Shown: piece by piece, positions 25,376-37,765 of the stretch
Position numbering within the stretch: the first letter of the stretch is position 1
Layout: the number at the start of each line of letters is the position of its first letter
Source of the DNA: Strongylocentrotus purpuratus
Lineage: Eukaryota > Echinodermata > Echinoidea > Camarodonta > Strongylocentrotidae
Direction: 5' to 3'
Assembly: GCF_000002235.5 (NCBI RefSeq)
Contig: NW_022145606.1
Location: 16,756,254 to 16,820,253, forward strand
DNA length: 64,000 nt
Translations under genes and position numbers: made by a program
The notes under the pieces: generated by a model
What the model was told of the DNA's origin: nothing
Databases searched by the model: none
What the model saw: the letters and a program-made list of their open reading frames with translations, nothing else

Positions 25376-26511
25376 TCGATAATATTTTACGGTGGGCGAG
25401 GTATCTTCTATGGAAGAAAGAAAGATGGGAAGGAGTTGGGATGAGGAAAGGTAGATGAGAGAGAAAAAAGTGAGAGAGCAAAAAATAAGAGAGCTAGTGA
25501 TAATATATGCAGAATTCGTGTTAAGAAAAGAAAGGAAATTATGGAGAGATGCGTTAAAAAACGGACAGATAAACGAGAGAGAGAGAGAGAGCGTGTTGAC
25601 TTCGAGAAAGCTAAAAGGGTATTGCGGAGAAAGGAAGTCATCGGGAAGGGTAATAGATCGACAATGTGATAGCGTGAGAAAAAGAGAGATGAGAAAGAGA
25701 GAGAGAGAGGACTCTAAAGAAACAGTGAGAGAGAGAGAGGGAGAAGAACAATAAGAGAGAAGGATAAGAGAAGAAATTTATGAGCTGAGGTATAATGAGG
25801 AATATCAAAGAAGTGTAATGAAATAATGAAAGAAAGAAAGAGAGAGAGAGAGTGAGGAAGAAGAGTACTATAGAGAAACAATGAGGGAGGGAGGGAGTAG
25901 AAGATAAAAAAGAAGAGAGGAAATTAATAAGGTAATTACATTTCAGGAATAGGGTCTTTTTATTGTCGCGGAAATCAAAGACACAATTCGTAAACAAGAA
26001 GGGGTTTTCCCTTTTCATCTGAGCTGAAATATATTATTACTGGCAAGAAAGCACAAGAATCACACTTATTTGTCTTGTGTGGCATTTTATTTCGTTCAAT
26101 CTTATTCGGCGGGACAAGATGAAAATAACAATGAACAGTGGGGAAAATGGGAGGACGGAGGTACATCAAATTGAAAATTCACTTCGTAACATTAATGTTG
26201 AAATAAGACTGTAAATTCCATTAACAGAAAATGAAAATCTTTAATCTATATTTCAAAATCGTAATCTTTCCAATCTTTACCTCTACCGAATTTTAGCACC
26301 CCCGAACTCTCCCTCTCTCTCTCTCTATCTCGTCCTCATTTTCTTTTTGTCTCCTTCACACGCACACACAAACACACACACACGCAAATGTTATCACATC
26401 TCCTGTTCTATCTCGTCCTCTCTATCTTTCTCTCACACTCTCGCCTTCTATTTCTAGTTCTCTCCTCCACACGCACGTACACACACACATACACACGCAC
26501 ATCTCCCACCC

Positions 26512-26545
<34 letters not shown>
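25376..26545. repeat. GA-rich then CT/CA-rich simple-sequence region
   Basis: Purine-rich GAGA runs from 25440 to 25920 are followed after a spacer by CT, ACAC and CTAT runs at 26308-26548. No gene is recognised; the frames are low complexity. Confidence 0.75.
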
Positions 26546-26549
<4 letters not shown>

Positions 26550-28428
26550 CATCTCCGACTCCTTCATCCATTACTCTACAATAGCAGCGTCACTTTCCTT
26601 CCTTTCAGGGCCCTACCCAATACCTGCCCGTCTGGAGATATCTTACGTTAATTGACAATTTCACCCGGGGTCACAAATGCTTAATAAAATTTACTGCACT
26701 CTTGCAACCCGAAGTCATGTCTCCATTGATTCTCATTCGAGCATAGGGTCATTTATTAAAACAGGTGTTGTTTTGTACTGGCTGCTTCCATTAACATAAT
26801 AAAACCTCAATCTCAAACGTTCGGTATCGATTAATTTGATATTGGTGACTATAGATTTTGAATAAATATTTAAGAAGGAAAAGTACAACTATTCAAAATA
26901 TAAGAGTCAAGGAGTGTAATTGACGTGTAGTGAGTGCTTTAGCATTCAATCTTATAAAAACTAATTTAATTTTAAAGCATATGCTGACGTATTAAAAAAT
27001 CTAATGAATCCACGAAATAATTTGTATAATTCTAAAGAAATCCCGTTTCGAATAATTCAGCAAATCCGTTTAAACGAGGGTTTTTCAAAGATAAACTGAT
27101 TCCAAAAAGAGGGGGATAGATTCGGCTCGTATTGGTTTTTATTCGTATAATTTTGTTCTTTCTCACGTGCGAGGCAATGCGAGTAGCAAGTTAGCTTTAG
27201 AAATACTAAAACATGGGAACAAAGCACGATATCCAGACTGTTCCATTCAGGAGGAATAACCTAGATTTAAAACAATCCTACAAATTGTGCAAACGAGGAC
27301 CTCAGCTCCTTATCAATAGTTAACAGCTTCTTTTAATACTTCTTTCTAATAGGTTGCTGAAAAAACATCTAATGATGTTCATGATATCCATATCAATAGT
27401 AAATAAATCTAACCATGCTCCAGGGAAAAACATATGAGACTGAAGACATTTTTGTAATCCCATGTAAAAAAAATAAATTATGCTTTCCCCTAAGTGTCCA
27501 GGATGTCTACCACGATATCTACATCAAACCATTTGGGGATATCTTTGTTTCTCAGGCAACCCGATATAGAGGTTGACGGTGGGATTTAATTTTTTTTTTT
27601 TTTAAAGATTACAAGTATCGTCGTAAACAATAATACGCTACATTTTTATATTAGATTTTGATTATAGTTTGTATTGTAAATGATATTGTTATCATCATTA
27701 TCATATTGTCATTATTGGTTATTTTGATTATCATTATAAACATTGTTATCATCATGTTCTTTGTCATCCTCATCAACATTATCATTTTGTTTTATTCATC
27801 TTTTTCTTGATATTATTATATTTATTATTAATTGTTTTGTTATTTTTATTATCATTATTAATAATGTTATCATCATTATTATCATCATTATCATTACAAC
27901 ATTACGATACATCGAAAAATTAAATTAGGATGTTTTGAACAAGACGAATATAGACACAATACTATCGTAAACAAGGTGGGCAGAAAGGCAGAGAGAGAGA
28001 ACAATTAAAGATGAAAATAGGCAAGACGTAAAAGCTTTCGCTGGGGGGTAAGAGCCAGTATTTAAAATACCTAGAATACCTTTTAAAACCCTAGAAATTC
28101 ACCTAGAATTTGTTTAAAAGTGAAGTATGATTCCTTGGCTAGGGCACCATATGGTCACCCAAGTGCCTCAAGTTTGATAGGATGGTATCAATTAAGTGTC
28201 TATTGCACGGGCTTTCAAGATGACCTGTAGCAGGTATACGGTTTCACGTTAACTCATTCAAATTGGTAAATTCCAAGGTTGACTAAGTGCACAAGCACTC
28301 TTATGCCTGCATCCAACCGGGTAGCTAGAGGGCTGGACGAGGTCGGTGGAGACGTCTTACCGTAAGCATTGAGCTTCAAATCCAGGAGCAGGCACTTGCC
28401 GAAATGTTGGTGAGAGTTGGAAGGTGCA
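26546..28428. other. No gene recognised; (ATT/ATC)n tract at 27655-27900
   Basis: AT-rich spacer with an imperfect ATT/ATC trinucleotide stretch. The Ile/Phe-rich frame there is an artefact. Confidence 0.55.
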
Positions 28429-28603
28429 TTAAAACCCCACTGTGCTTCTTGTAGCTACTTACTCCCTCTATATAGAAAACTTCCCAATCGGTGCATGTTG
28501 GTCCCCCATGATCCTCTTTTTGTGATGTTAATTGAGAGCTGGGTTGATGAGATAGTCACCTGTCATTGACCCTTCTGACCAAACTAGTACAGACGGCCTT
28601 TAA
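28429..28603 (+). mobile_element. TTAA-flanked MITE family, copy 3
   Basis: TTAAAACCCCACTGTGCTTC at the left and CTAGTACAGACGGCCTTTAA at the right. Internal CCCTCTATATAG and TTAATTGAGAGCTG are kept. About 20 bp shorter than the longest copy, with a deletion near the right side. Confidence 0.85.
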
Positions 28604-28734
28604 ATCCATTTACTGTAACAGCGAAGCAAGCATTTTTTTTCAGTGGCGGGGGCCGACGCGTCGCGACGGGGTAAAACCGAAAAATAGGTGGGGGGATGCA
28701 CAAGAAATAGAGAAGGGGTGGGAGTGCATGGAAA

Positions 28735-28868
28735 GAGAGGAGATGGAATGCTCCCCAGGGAGTGGAAAAGTGCATACATTGTGTTGCGGGTAAGCCTGAA
28801 TCCGGTGATCGGAGTAATAATATGGAAACAAAGTATTAGGCGCATTATAAATTAATGTGAGCTATTAA
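28735..28868 (+). mobile_element. SINE 3' body fragment
   Basis: GGAATGCTCCCCAGGGAGTG, TGCATACATTGTGTTGCGGG, CTGAATCCGGTGATCGG and AAACAAAGTATTAGGCGCAT are the reverse complement of the block at 55780-55890 and match the SINE at 52405-52690. The tRNA-like head is absent here. Confidence 0.75.
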
Positions 28869-31710
28869 AATACGGTGGGAAAAGTGGGTATTCTGGCAAC
28901 CATCATATCTTATTTGGGGATGGATTTGTCAGTTTATGGTTTGTGTTCTATTCTATTTGTGGATTTTAACTGGGCACATGACGAAATCACATCGCTAATC
29001 ATAAAATTAAAATTAGTAAATTAATTGATTGATAATAGAGATGCAGTTGGATGAGAAATAGTCAGCCCCCTAGAAAAAGCCTTTAACAGGGGCCCGTACG
29101 CCTATATCTCTTTTTGTAATCAAATCTCTTTTACAAAATAAAGTCCTCGACAAAGTTTTATAGTCCCCACGATAACTCAATAAATAGATTTATAATTTTA
29201 TAAACTAATGTTTTTGAAGTCTCTAACTATGATACAGAGTTGTCTGAGACTCCTCTTGAAAGGTTTTCAAACAAGACTAGGCGTTATAATTGCCTTCCAC
29301 GTCGTGGACGGCGGCGAAGAAAGGTGAGTTCGTAGACCCATAAATACAGGAGCAAATTGGATACGAAAAAGGAGCCCAAGGCAGAACGACTTATTAAACG
29401 GACCGTCATCTCATATTGAGACCAGATGCACACGATTTTAATTATTTGGCCGTTTGTCTCGTGCCATGTATATTAACAAATGGAAGGGTCAACGATTTAC
29501 GAAAAGTAGATTATGCTCCCATGTTAGCGTAACAACTCACAAAATTCATATTCTTTAATTTTTAATACAAGATGCTTTTTAATTCGGTGGCGTAATTTTA
29601 TTGTGGCATTGGTGATTTTTGTTCTCTTTAAATTGAGCACCATTTACGATTATTGCCCTTGTAAAAATCGTCTTCACAAATGGAAGACAAAAGTCACATA
29701 TCGTTAATTACTTAGCCATTTTGTTAAAAGCAATGCAAACTTATTTTTTGGAAAGAAGGAATGCTCATAATATTCGAGAGTTTCTATGATTAAGATTGAT
29801 ATAACATTTCCTGTATTGGTAATCAAAATTTACATCTCGAAAATTGCTTAGATATCCGTTTTAGGCGATGCCGATTGATAATTGAAAGAAAAACAACAGA
29901 AAGAAAGAAAGAAAAATTCGTCATGAGATTGAAAGAATAGTCAATGGGTTTACCAGTAGTGTTCTTTAATATTGACAGAATGTTTTTTCAATTTAAAGCC
30001 AACATTCATACCTCGAAAATTACTTACCCGTTTAATCTGGGCATGTCGGTTGAAGCTAATTGATTGTTAGAAAGAAGGACAAATCATAAGATTTAAAGAA
30101 CAGTAAAGAAATGCCCATCTCTTGTAAAGTATTTATCTCTTTCCGTCTCACGCAATGCTTATTAAGTGCAAATACAGGAATGGATATAAGAAAATATGTA
30201 GATGACATCAGAGATTATTCGAGTTCTCATCTAAAAGGAAATGCATTTCTCATGGTGTTTCCCGAATTGTTCTTCTTCTTCTTCTTCATTTTCTAAAATC
30301 AAATGATTATTGTAGCAAGGTCAAATATCAGGTTAACACTTCGATTGCTTTCTTCGTCTCTCTGCACGTACATTCATGTTCATATTTGCACAAAAATAGG
30401 CACCACTTGATAGATTTGCTTAGTGGATGGCTTTGAAAAATTGCTACGCGACAACACGTTTAACGCCGGTAAAGATTAATCTTTCGTTCAACACAGTTTT
30501 ATAATCGTGAAGTCTTCGATATAATATGTAGAGTTTATTTGTGCGGCATATAAGGCTTTTCAAAAAAAGGTTGCGCTCTTAAAAAATATAATATAAGTTT
30601 TGCTAAGAGATGACTTATCAAAATGTTTATATTTAATTTATTACCTCATTTCAAGGAGTGACACATTTTGAACTTTATCACACCAAAGTACCTTTTTTTT
30701 AATTTATTTTAACATAACACCTATCTTTCCGTTGTATTTTTGTTTATTGCTTCTTCTTTAATGCTTTCATTAACCATTTCCAAATTCAATTGTGTCATTA
30801 AACTAAATGTGCATGTGCGTTGCAACGACGATGACTTTAAATAAGTAATAACTCCGAGGAGCGCAATACTCAATCACCGACTCATGTAGATATCTAGCGT
30901 CAAATGTGCAATAACTTACGACATTCGAAAGCAAGTATATAAACTGACATCGATTGCCCATGAATCAAAGGAATAAACAGATTTGGTTTTTGTAATAACT
31001 TGATTAATTTAATTGTTAGTAATGTTTTAGTACACAGAGAGATCATTTCGCGATGTCACGCAGTGTCTTTTTTCACACCGTATAAACAATAAATTTTCAT
31101 GACAAAAAATTGTTTCGCATGCTTTGTGAGATATCTCACGTTATATTATCTGACATTTAGATAAGAAAAAAGAATTTAGATGAAATCCGGCTTATCTTTC
31201 GATATATCAAGAAAGTGTAGACACCGCCATGGATTTGTCATATAAGTCTGCAATTATTCTTGCCAAATCATTGTATATGGAGTAACTCGTTGATGTCAGT
31301 TGTCAACTAGAATTAATTAAACATGTTTTTATAATGAAGGACCCTACTACGGATGCATTACGGCAATAGCACACACAACAATTCAGTCATATTTTTTTAT
31401 CTATTTCATTTATTTCTTCATAGAATAATTTCCAGAAAGCAAGTATTATTTACTATGCTCGCGTGATATCATTCTAGATAACATCATAAACAGAAGAAGT
31501 CAGCAGACGAAATAAAAAAGAAAAGTAATCACACTGGATACTTCCATTTGTAAAATAAATGAAGATTATGTTTCCATCTGCGTTGTGATGTCACAAATCC
31601 ATTTAGATCACTAGCATACAGGCTTTTTCCACATGATAGATCTGATATAAATTCTTCAGCTGTCTGGTTTAATAACGATAATCCAGCAATGGTCATTAAA
31701 TAATTAATAT
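28869..31710. other. No gene recognised; diverged duplication at 29825-30110
   Basis: AT-rich. TCGAAAATTGCTTA/ACTTA, CCGTTTTAGGCGATGCCG/CCGTTTAATCTGGGCATGTCG and TTGAAAGAA/TTAGAAAGAAG suggest an old duplication of about 175 bp. A splice-like segment at 29238-29323 is discussed under findings. Confidence 0.5.
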
Positions 31711-31750
31711 TTTTATATCCTTAATAAGTAAACTTATTAAGGATATAAAA
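31711..31750. repeat. Perfect 19-bp inverted repeat with 2-nt loop
   Basis: TTTTATATCCTTAATAAGT, then AA, then ACTTATTAAGGATATAAAA. The two arms are exactly complementary. It may be a fold-back or MITE relic; no flanking gene gives it a role. Confidence 0.9.
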
Positions 31751-31978
31751 CAGACTGCAAAAACATGTTTTGAGAAACATAACATTCTACTTTATATATC
31801 TTATCTCTTGATACATGCAAGGAGGTATATTCTCTTGTATTGTCCGAGAATCGGATTTCCGTTAAGATATTCTCCGTTGAGGTCATGGTTTAAAGAAAGT
31901 AAACACAACAATATCGTAATAATAATTTCAAATCTTTAACTATATAGTGCTGAATATATTATACCGTCTCTAAGCGCT

Positions 31979-32169
31979 TTAAAGCCACTCTTTCCTAGTT
32001 TGGACAGGAAGGATTAGACCTCCCACCATGGTCCCCGACAGGTGGACATCTCTTCAAATCAGCTCACAATTAACAAAAGAAAAGGGGGATCATATGGGGT
32101 CCAATGGTCACCGATTAGGCATTGTTTGCTATATAGAGGGCGCAAACAAGTAGTGCAGTGGGGCTTTAA
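31979..32169 (-). mobile_element. TTAA-flanked MITE family, copy 4 (reverse orientation)
   Basis: Starts TTAAAGCCACTCTTTCCTAG and ends AGTAGTGCAGTGGGGCTTTAA minus one base. Landmarks GGTCACCGATTAGGCATTG and CTATATAGAGGG match the minus-strand copy at 16819. Confidence 0.85.
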
Positions 32170-33562
32170 AGATATCATAAGTAATGTATTGGAGCCGTCA
32201 GCTTGTGTTCTGCAGCGACAGTGGCGTATCGCAGGTGAATGCCTCAAGGGGTCATCGACATCACGGGGCCTGGTTTTGCTTGCTAGTAGAAATTAAAGAT
32301 AAACTTGAGTTCTGGTAAAAAAAGAAAATGAATTCTCACAGAATCTAACTAAACTTACACTGAATGTTCAAGATAACAAATAAATGTCATGTGCCAAACA
32401 ATTTTGGAAGAAAATGTATATTGGCTGAGTAATGAGCATAGAAAGATAAGGAAATCAGGGTAGTACTAGCCCCGATACCATGTGTGTTGTCCCATATACA
32501 TCTTTCTGTGTAAGTGATTGTTACTTTACCAAGACTCTGCCAAATTTATGATGATTTTGATGACTCCAGAACCTTGCATTACACACCATTACTTACATGC
32601 TATATGATTAACTTTTCTGATCCATTCCATACCTTTTCTATCACAATGCAATCGCATTACCAGAACTCAAGTTTATCTTTAATATATACAATGAAGTAGG
32701 CCATCCATTGGGGGATTGATGTTGTGAGAAGACTTTCTCTTTCTTTCATTCGCAGCCCCATTTCTTGACCCCTCCCCCTTTAAAAAAATAATATTCTCTT
32801 TGCCACTGTCTTTTTATTATTATCATTATCTTTATTTATATAAACTCACATCTCCCTTACAGCCATCGATGCATGACCTTACGTTTTATCAGTGTCTGTG
32901 ATATGGTGTAATGTTGAAGCCCTAACAAAGTTGCGCTTCAAAATGATCATGAAGTGCCTCAAAAAGTACAAATATTTGAGTGACCGGTTTTACCACACTC
33001 ATTTTTCCCAATAGATTTTTTTTTAAATAAAAAAAACGTTAGGAAAACGAAAAAATGATATTTCGATTTCCAATTATAAATATCTTGATAATCAGACAGG
33101 CGATCAGCTTAAAAGTCAAGGGATTCCTGACTGACCTAAAGGTTTATAATTATGATTGCAGCATGAGCTAAATCCAGGAGTTTGTTTCAGAATCTAAGGC
33201 AATGTTACCATGTCACTTTAAAGAAGATTAATGCCACTGTGTTTCCGCCTGCCACCCGGCAACACTGCTGTTCATATCTAGTTATTATAAATAATTATAC
33301 AACGTTATATTTATGCTCTGACGTCTCGCATTCGCAATTGGAAACGGAACCCGGTTTGGTAGATAGCTGACAAAAATGTTTGGCATCGGAAAAACCTGGT
33401 TGAGGATGATCCAAGTTGATTTAAATCTACTTCAGAGGCTTCCATTTACATGTCACTTTCAATTACACTATGTTTTATACTTCGTCTACCTCGATTCGTG
33501 TCTCTTTCTTGAAATGTTATGAGATCGTGGATAAGAAGGGAGATATGAGAATCAGGAGAGAT
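32170..33562. other. No gene recognised
   Basis: AT-rich spacer. The short frames at 32514-32699 and 33182-33370 have no recognisable features. Confidence 0.5.
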
Positions 33563-33960
33563 CCTGTAGGAAATAACCATCACAAGAGACTGCGAGCCGG
33601 AGGGAAGGATTAATGGAAAAGGGATATGAAAATAGAGAGATAATAAGAGAGTGATAGAGAGAAAGGGGGTAGACGGAGAAGAGGGGAGGGGGAGAAGAGA
33701 GAGATAGAGGGGGGAGAAAGAGAGAGAGAGATAGAGAGGGAGGGGAGGGGAGAAATACATGTAGGAAATAACAATCGCAAAAGACTGCGAGCCGAAGGGA
33801 AGGATTAATGGAAAAGGGATATGAAAATAGAGGGATGATAAGAGATTGATAGAGAAAAAAGGGTAGATAGAGGAGAGGAGGAGAGGAGAAAGAGAGACAG
33901 AGTGAGAGGGGGAGAAAGAGGGGGGAGAGAGAGAGGGGGGAGGGGAGAAAGGGTATAGGA
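33563..33960. repeat. Two-copy tandem duplication, unit about 194 bp, with GA-rich tails
   Basis: TGTAGGAAATAACCATC, AGACTGCGAGCCG, GGAAGGATTAATGG and AAAAGGGATATGAAAATAGA occur at 33566 and again at 33760 in the same order, each followed by a GAGAGG-rich stretch. The long minus-strand Ser/Pro/Leu frames are artefacts of this. Confidence 0.9.
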
Positions 33961-34086
33961 TGGAAGAGAATAACAAACAACCTTTTCTTTGCCTATCTCA
34001 ATAATGCATATGGTTTGGGAGCATAATCATCAAAGCCCTCCCCTTCACTTTCTTGGAAATCCAATTAACACGATGGAAAAGAAGAA

Positions 34087-34122
<36 letters not shown>

Positions 34123-34455
34123 GGTGTTATAGCGTACCAATCACTTCATAAGCTAAAATGTTTAAAGGTAGAATGTATAGGAAAAAATGATAAGGTAAAG
34201 AGTACGAAGAAAATAAAGGATAACATGAAACCCTGCGTAAATTAGGCCTCGCATGGAACCAAATTCGGACTTCGGTTCCGTCCGCCCTTTTTCATGAGTA
34301 TAAGCGTGCGCGTGCGTTAAGTGGTCTACTCAAAGTGATGTTTTACGGTTCCTTTGGAGCGTTTTTAAACTGCAACATCTCTTCGTCATAAACTTTTTTT
34401 AGAAGAAATATTCAAAGCCATAGTTTGGCTACAGAATAGCACAATGGAATCCCTC
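33961..34455. repeat. Spacer with (GA)n at 34088-34122
   Basis: One GA microsatellite inside unremarkable sequence; no gene is seen. Confidence 0.6.
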
Positions 34456-34570
34456 ATACACACTAAGAAATAAGGTTGCAATTCTGCTACAATACCAACA
34501 CCCTCTGCCAAATACGCGTCGGTGGATGCAAATCTGCACCCTGATTGCACCCTTATTTCTTAGTGTGTAT
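34456..34570. mobile_element. Short TA-flanked MITE, 115 bp, perfect 20-bp TIR
   Basis: ATACACACTAAGAAATAAGG at 34456-34475 is exactly complementary to CCTTATTTCTTAGTGTGTAT at 34551-34570. A TA dinucleotide lies at each outer end, as Tc1/mariner-type insertions leave. No ORF. Confidence 0.85.
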
Positions 34571-35520
34571 AAAGAACATAACATATGTTAGTGTATGATA
34601 CACAATGATGTACAAAATGTCCTTGCCATCTTCAGAATATCTCAGTAAGGCCTACGGTCGGCTTTTTTTTTCTTCTTCTTTTTTTTTTTAAAAACCGTTT
34701 TTTAAAGTAAAAAATGTAGTACAGCATTCAAAACTGAGAAATATCAGCCCAACGAGGGAGTAAAAAAAAAAGGATTTCCGACCGACCGACCCATGTTTTA
34801 GCACCTAAAGGGTAATACAACTTCTTTGTTTAGGCCTAATGATAGGGAAAAAGGTGCGAAGAAAACCCTCTCTCCGTCCATTCTTATCTCAAAACAGAAT
34901 ATTTGTGAACTACACATGTATCATATTCCATCGCACATTAATAGGTTTATGCAATCCACCCTCGGGATGTTTTATAAGTTAGACAGCCGATCGAGTGGAA
35001 AGCTCACATTTCCATAAATTCAAGCTACCATGGTAACGTTCTACCGAGACTGCCATAGATCCTACTAATTGTATTCATAACAAACCTTTCTGGCCAATGC
35101 GGATGATTCGGTATTACCGAGTGTTTTGCAAAATAAATAACTTGGAAACATATGAGATCTTTTCTTTTAATGATTCGTAGCAACAAGTAACTATACCCAT
35201 TCAAGGATGTTCGTGCTTTTTTCCACATGTTTTTTAAAACAAACAATATTCTGATTTTAACAACTGAATTACTACTTACGCGACAACCAGATGCTGGTAA
35301 TTGTACGTCAAGGATAGATGCAGATATGTTTTGTATATTATAAAGTTCTATTCTCTTTCACGAGCTTTTTTTCAGATTTAAGAACATTCCTACTACAGTA
35401 CGCTATTTGGAATTTGGAGAAATAAAAAGAGAGATGGGGAAGGATAGTACAGAAGAAAAATTGAGAGACAGAGGAGTATTAATCGAGACGGATTGTGGCA
35501 GAATGCGGGTGAAACACAAT
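34571..35520. other. No gene recognised
   Basis: T-rich and A-rich tracts at 34661-34770, otherwise AT-rich spacer. Confidence 0.5.
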
Positions 35521-35670
35521 GAATAGAGATAGAGAGAGAGAGAAAGAGAGACTGAGAGAGGGGGAGAGAGAGAGAGAGAGAGAGGGAGAGAGGGAGAGAG
35601 AAAGAAATAGTCATGTAGTTTGGGAAGAAAGACAGAAAGAGAGAGAGAGATAGGGGAGGGGAGACGTGGG
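35521..35670. repeat. (GA)n microsatellite region
   Basis: GAGA runs with GGGAGA interruptions. Confidence 0.9.
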
Positions 35671-36094
35671 GATGGGAGCAAAAAGAATGAAAATCAAACC
35701 AATCTCTCAGACTAATGATACAATGTGTTAGTATATAATCAGCATGCCATTATAGTATTGCATATCGTATAAATGCTTACAGCGTACAACAATGCGATTA
35801 GGAATAGGGATGGAGACGGGCACACGCAGAATACGGAGAAATAGGAAGAAATATAGTGGAAGATGGATGGGTGCAAATAGATTGGAATGGATGTTATGTT
35901 GTCATGTAAAACCTTAGGTAAGAGCAATGCTAACTGATTGCAAGTGGCGAGCAGTGATAGATACCAATCACCTATTGGATTCAGCATTGTTAATACGTCA
36001 GGGGAAGCTGCTCAGTCATACCTCATTACAGCCGATTTATAGTGAGCTCTTATGCCCGAGAAGGTCATATCTGCATTTCCCATAATCGGACAAA

Positions 36095-36234
36095 ATGAGA
36101 GAGAGAGAGAGGAAAAAACACAGACAAAAATAGTGAGTGTGTGTGGGTGAGTGTGAGAGAGAGAGAAAGAGAGAGGGGGAACAGACAAAAATAGTGAGTG
36201 TGTGTTGGTAAGTGTGTGTGTGAGAGAGAGAAAG

Positions 36235-36267
<33 letters not shown>

Positions 36268-36297
36268 TAGAGAGAGAGAGATAGAGAGAGAGAGAGT
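36095..36297. repeat. Short tandem duplication plus (GA)n and (TA)n
   Basis: ACAGACAAAAATAGTGAGTG occurs at 36120 and 36182, each with a GTGTGG/GTGTTG and GAGAGA tail, followed by a short TATATA run and GA microsatellite. Confidence 0.85.
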
Positions 36298-37284
36298 CTA
36301 AAAGCGGGATGCCAACTTGAATAGCCCAAGGATTTCTTTTGAACTACCCATCGATTGAAAAATGAATTAATCCCGTTTTAATAAAGTAATGAATATAATC
36401 AGATTGGCCTTTTATACCAGTATTGTTGAGCATATGGCCTCGTCATCAGTTCATGATCTACTAAAGTATGATTTCATTCTTGTTGTGTGGATATGTTGCC
36501 TTGGTTATGCAATGCATAGTGGGGTAATAAAGAAATAAATTAGATATATTGAATATATATACGTCATGAGGTTTCCAATTTATATCAATGTGCAAAGTAA
36601 ATCATCCATATATTACTTTTAACCTTGGATGAGAAGTATAGAACTAATGAATATGATCTGAGGATGACACTAAAGATAATAAGGTTCGATATATGGTCAT
36701 TAAACTGGGAGGGTGGAATTGAGAGAGGTTAGCATGATCAAGGGGAATATGGTACAGTAGAAAATTGGAACAGATAGAAAGTGCCTCGCGAGTGAGAGTG
36801 TGAGAGAGAGGAAGAGAGAGAGAAATTTATTGGAGAGAAAGGGATAGAGAGGGAGAGAGAGAGAGAGAGAGAGAGATGACAGCTAGTTTTATCGCTTTCC
36901 CTCTATTAGAATTAACACTTCACCCCACCACCCATCCTTTCATGATTCTCATAACTCGCTCATGACTTTCCATGAGAATTGAAATAAGAGACTATGCTTC
37001 AAATCTCAAGTCTGTAAAATAATTTACATGAAAATCGCAACGATAACGTGATAATATCCACTCTCCACCGATTGGCATCCCTTTCTAAAACTGGTATCAT
37101 CGCAACAAACCTCTTTTTCCTGAATAATTTATGATAAGAACCGCACGTCTGTTTTCTGGGCCAATCATGTTAATAAGACTCTCAAGTGCTCTTGCGTCGC
37201 TATATAGACGAATCAGACCGTATAATTTGGTCTCATGAATTTCGATAGAATTTTTTTTAAACATACCGGGTATATATATTTTTC
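36298..37284. other. No gene recognised; (GA)n at 36790-36876
   Basis: AT-rich spacer with a GA microsatellite. Confidence 0.55.
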
Positions 37285-37765
37285 ATCCCACAATCTGTTA
37301 GAATATCAATTTGGTAGCAATGAATAATATGATAAAAATAATAATATCTAAGATTTATATCACGCTGGTATACATATACAGTTTCTAAGCGCTTTACAAA
37401 ACAATTGAAATGAAAATTGCTTTTAATCTAAATATGTAATAACCGTTTAAAAAATATATAGCATGAATATACAGAGTGTCTTAGTATTTAGCTTAATGTA
37501 ATAGTTGCGGTTCACTGCACATTTGGATACGGATGGCTAAACTGATATATTCCAATGTCAAGTATTGGAAAATTGACGTCACAATATACATACCACTGTG
37601 AGATTTCATCTTGCAAACTGTTAGAGTATCAATTTGGGAGCAATGAATAACATGAATATACAGAGTGACTTGATACTTAGCTTTATGTTGTAATTATGTT
37701 TCCCTGCACATTTTCCATCTGTCAAGTATTGGAAGAATTGACGTCATAAATACATACCTGCACGT
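37285..37765. repeat. Two-copy tandem duplication, second copy internally deleted
   Basis: CTGTTAGAATATCAATTTGG, AGCAATGAATAA, ATGAATATACAGAGTG, TTAGCTTTATG and TCAAGTATTGGA with ATTGACGTCA occur in order at about 37298-37595 and again at 37618-37750. The first copy has an extra 130 bp carrying CTAAGCGCTTTACAA, a SINE-tail-like block. Confidence 0.8.

Noticed and set aside
25026..26018. Several open frames on both strands
   Set aside because: Arg/Glu/Lys or Ser/Phe/Leu low complexity from purine tracts and a 136-bp tandem repeat.
33446..33980. Minus-strand frames of 142 and 176 codons
   Set aside because: Low-complexity Ser/Pro/Leu products of a GA-rich tandem duplication.
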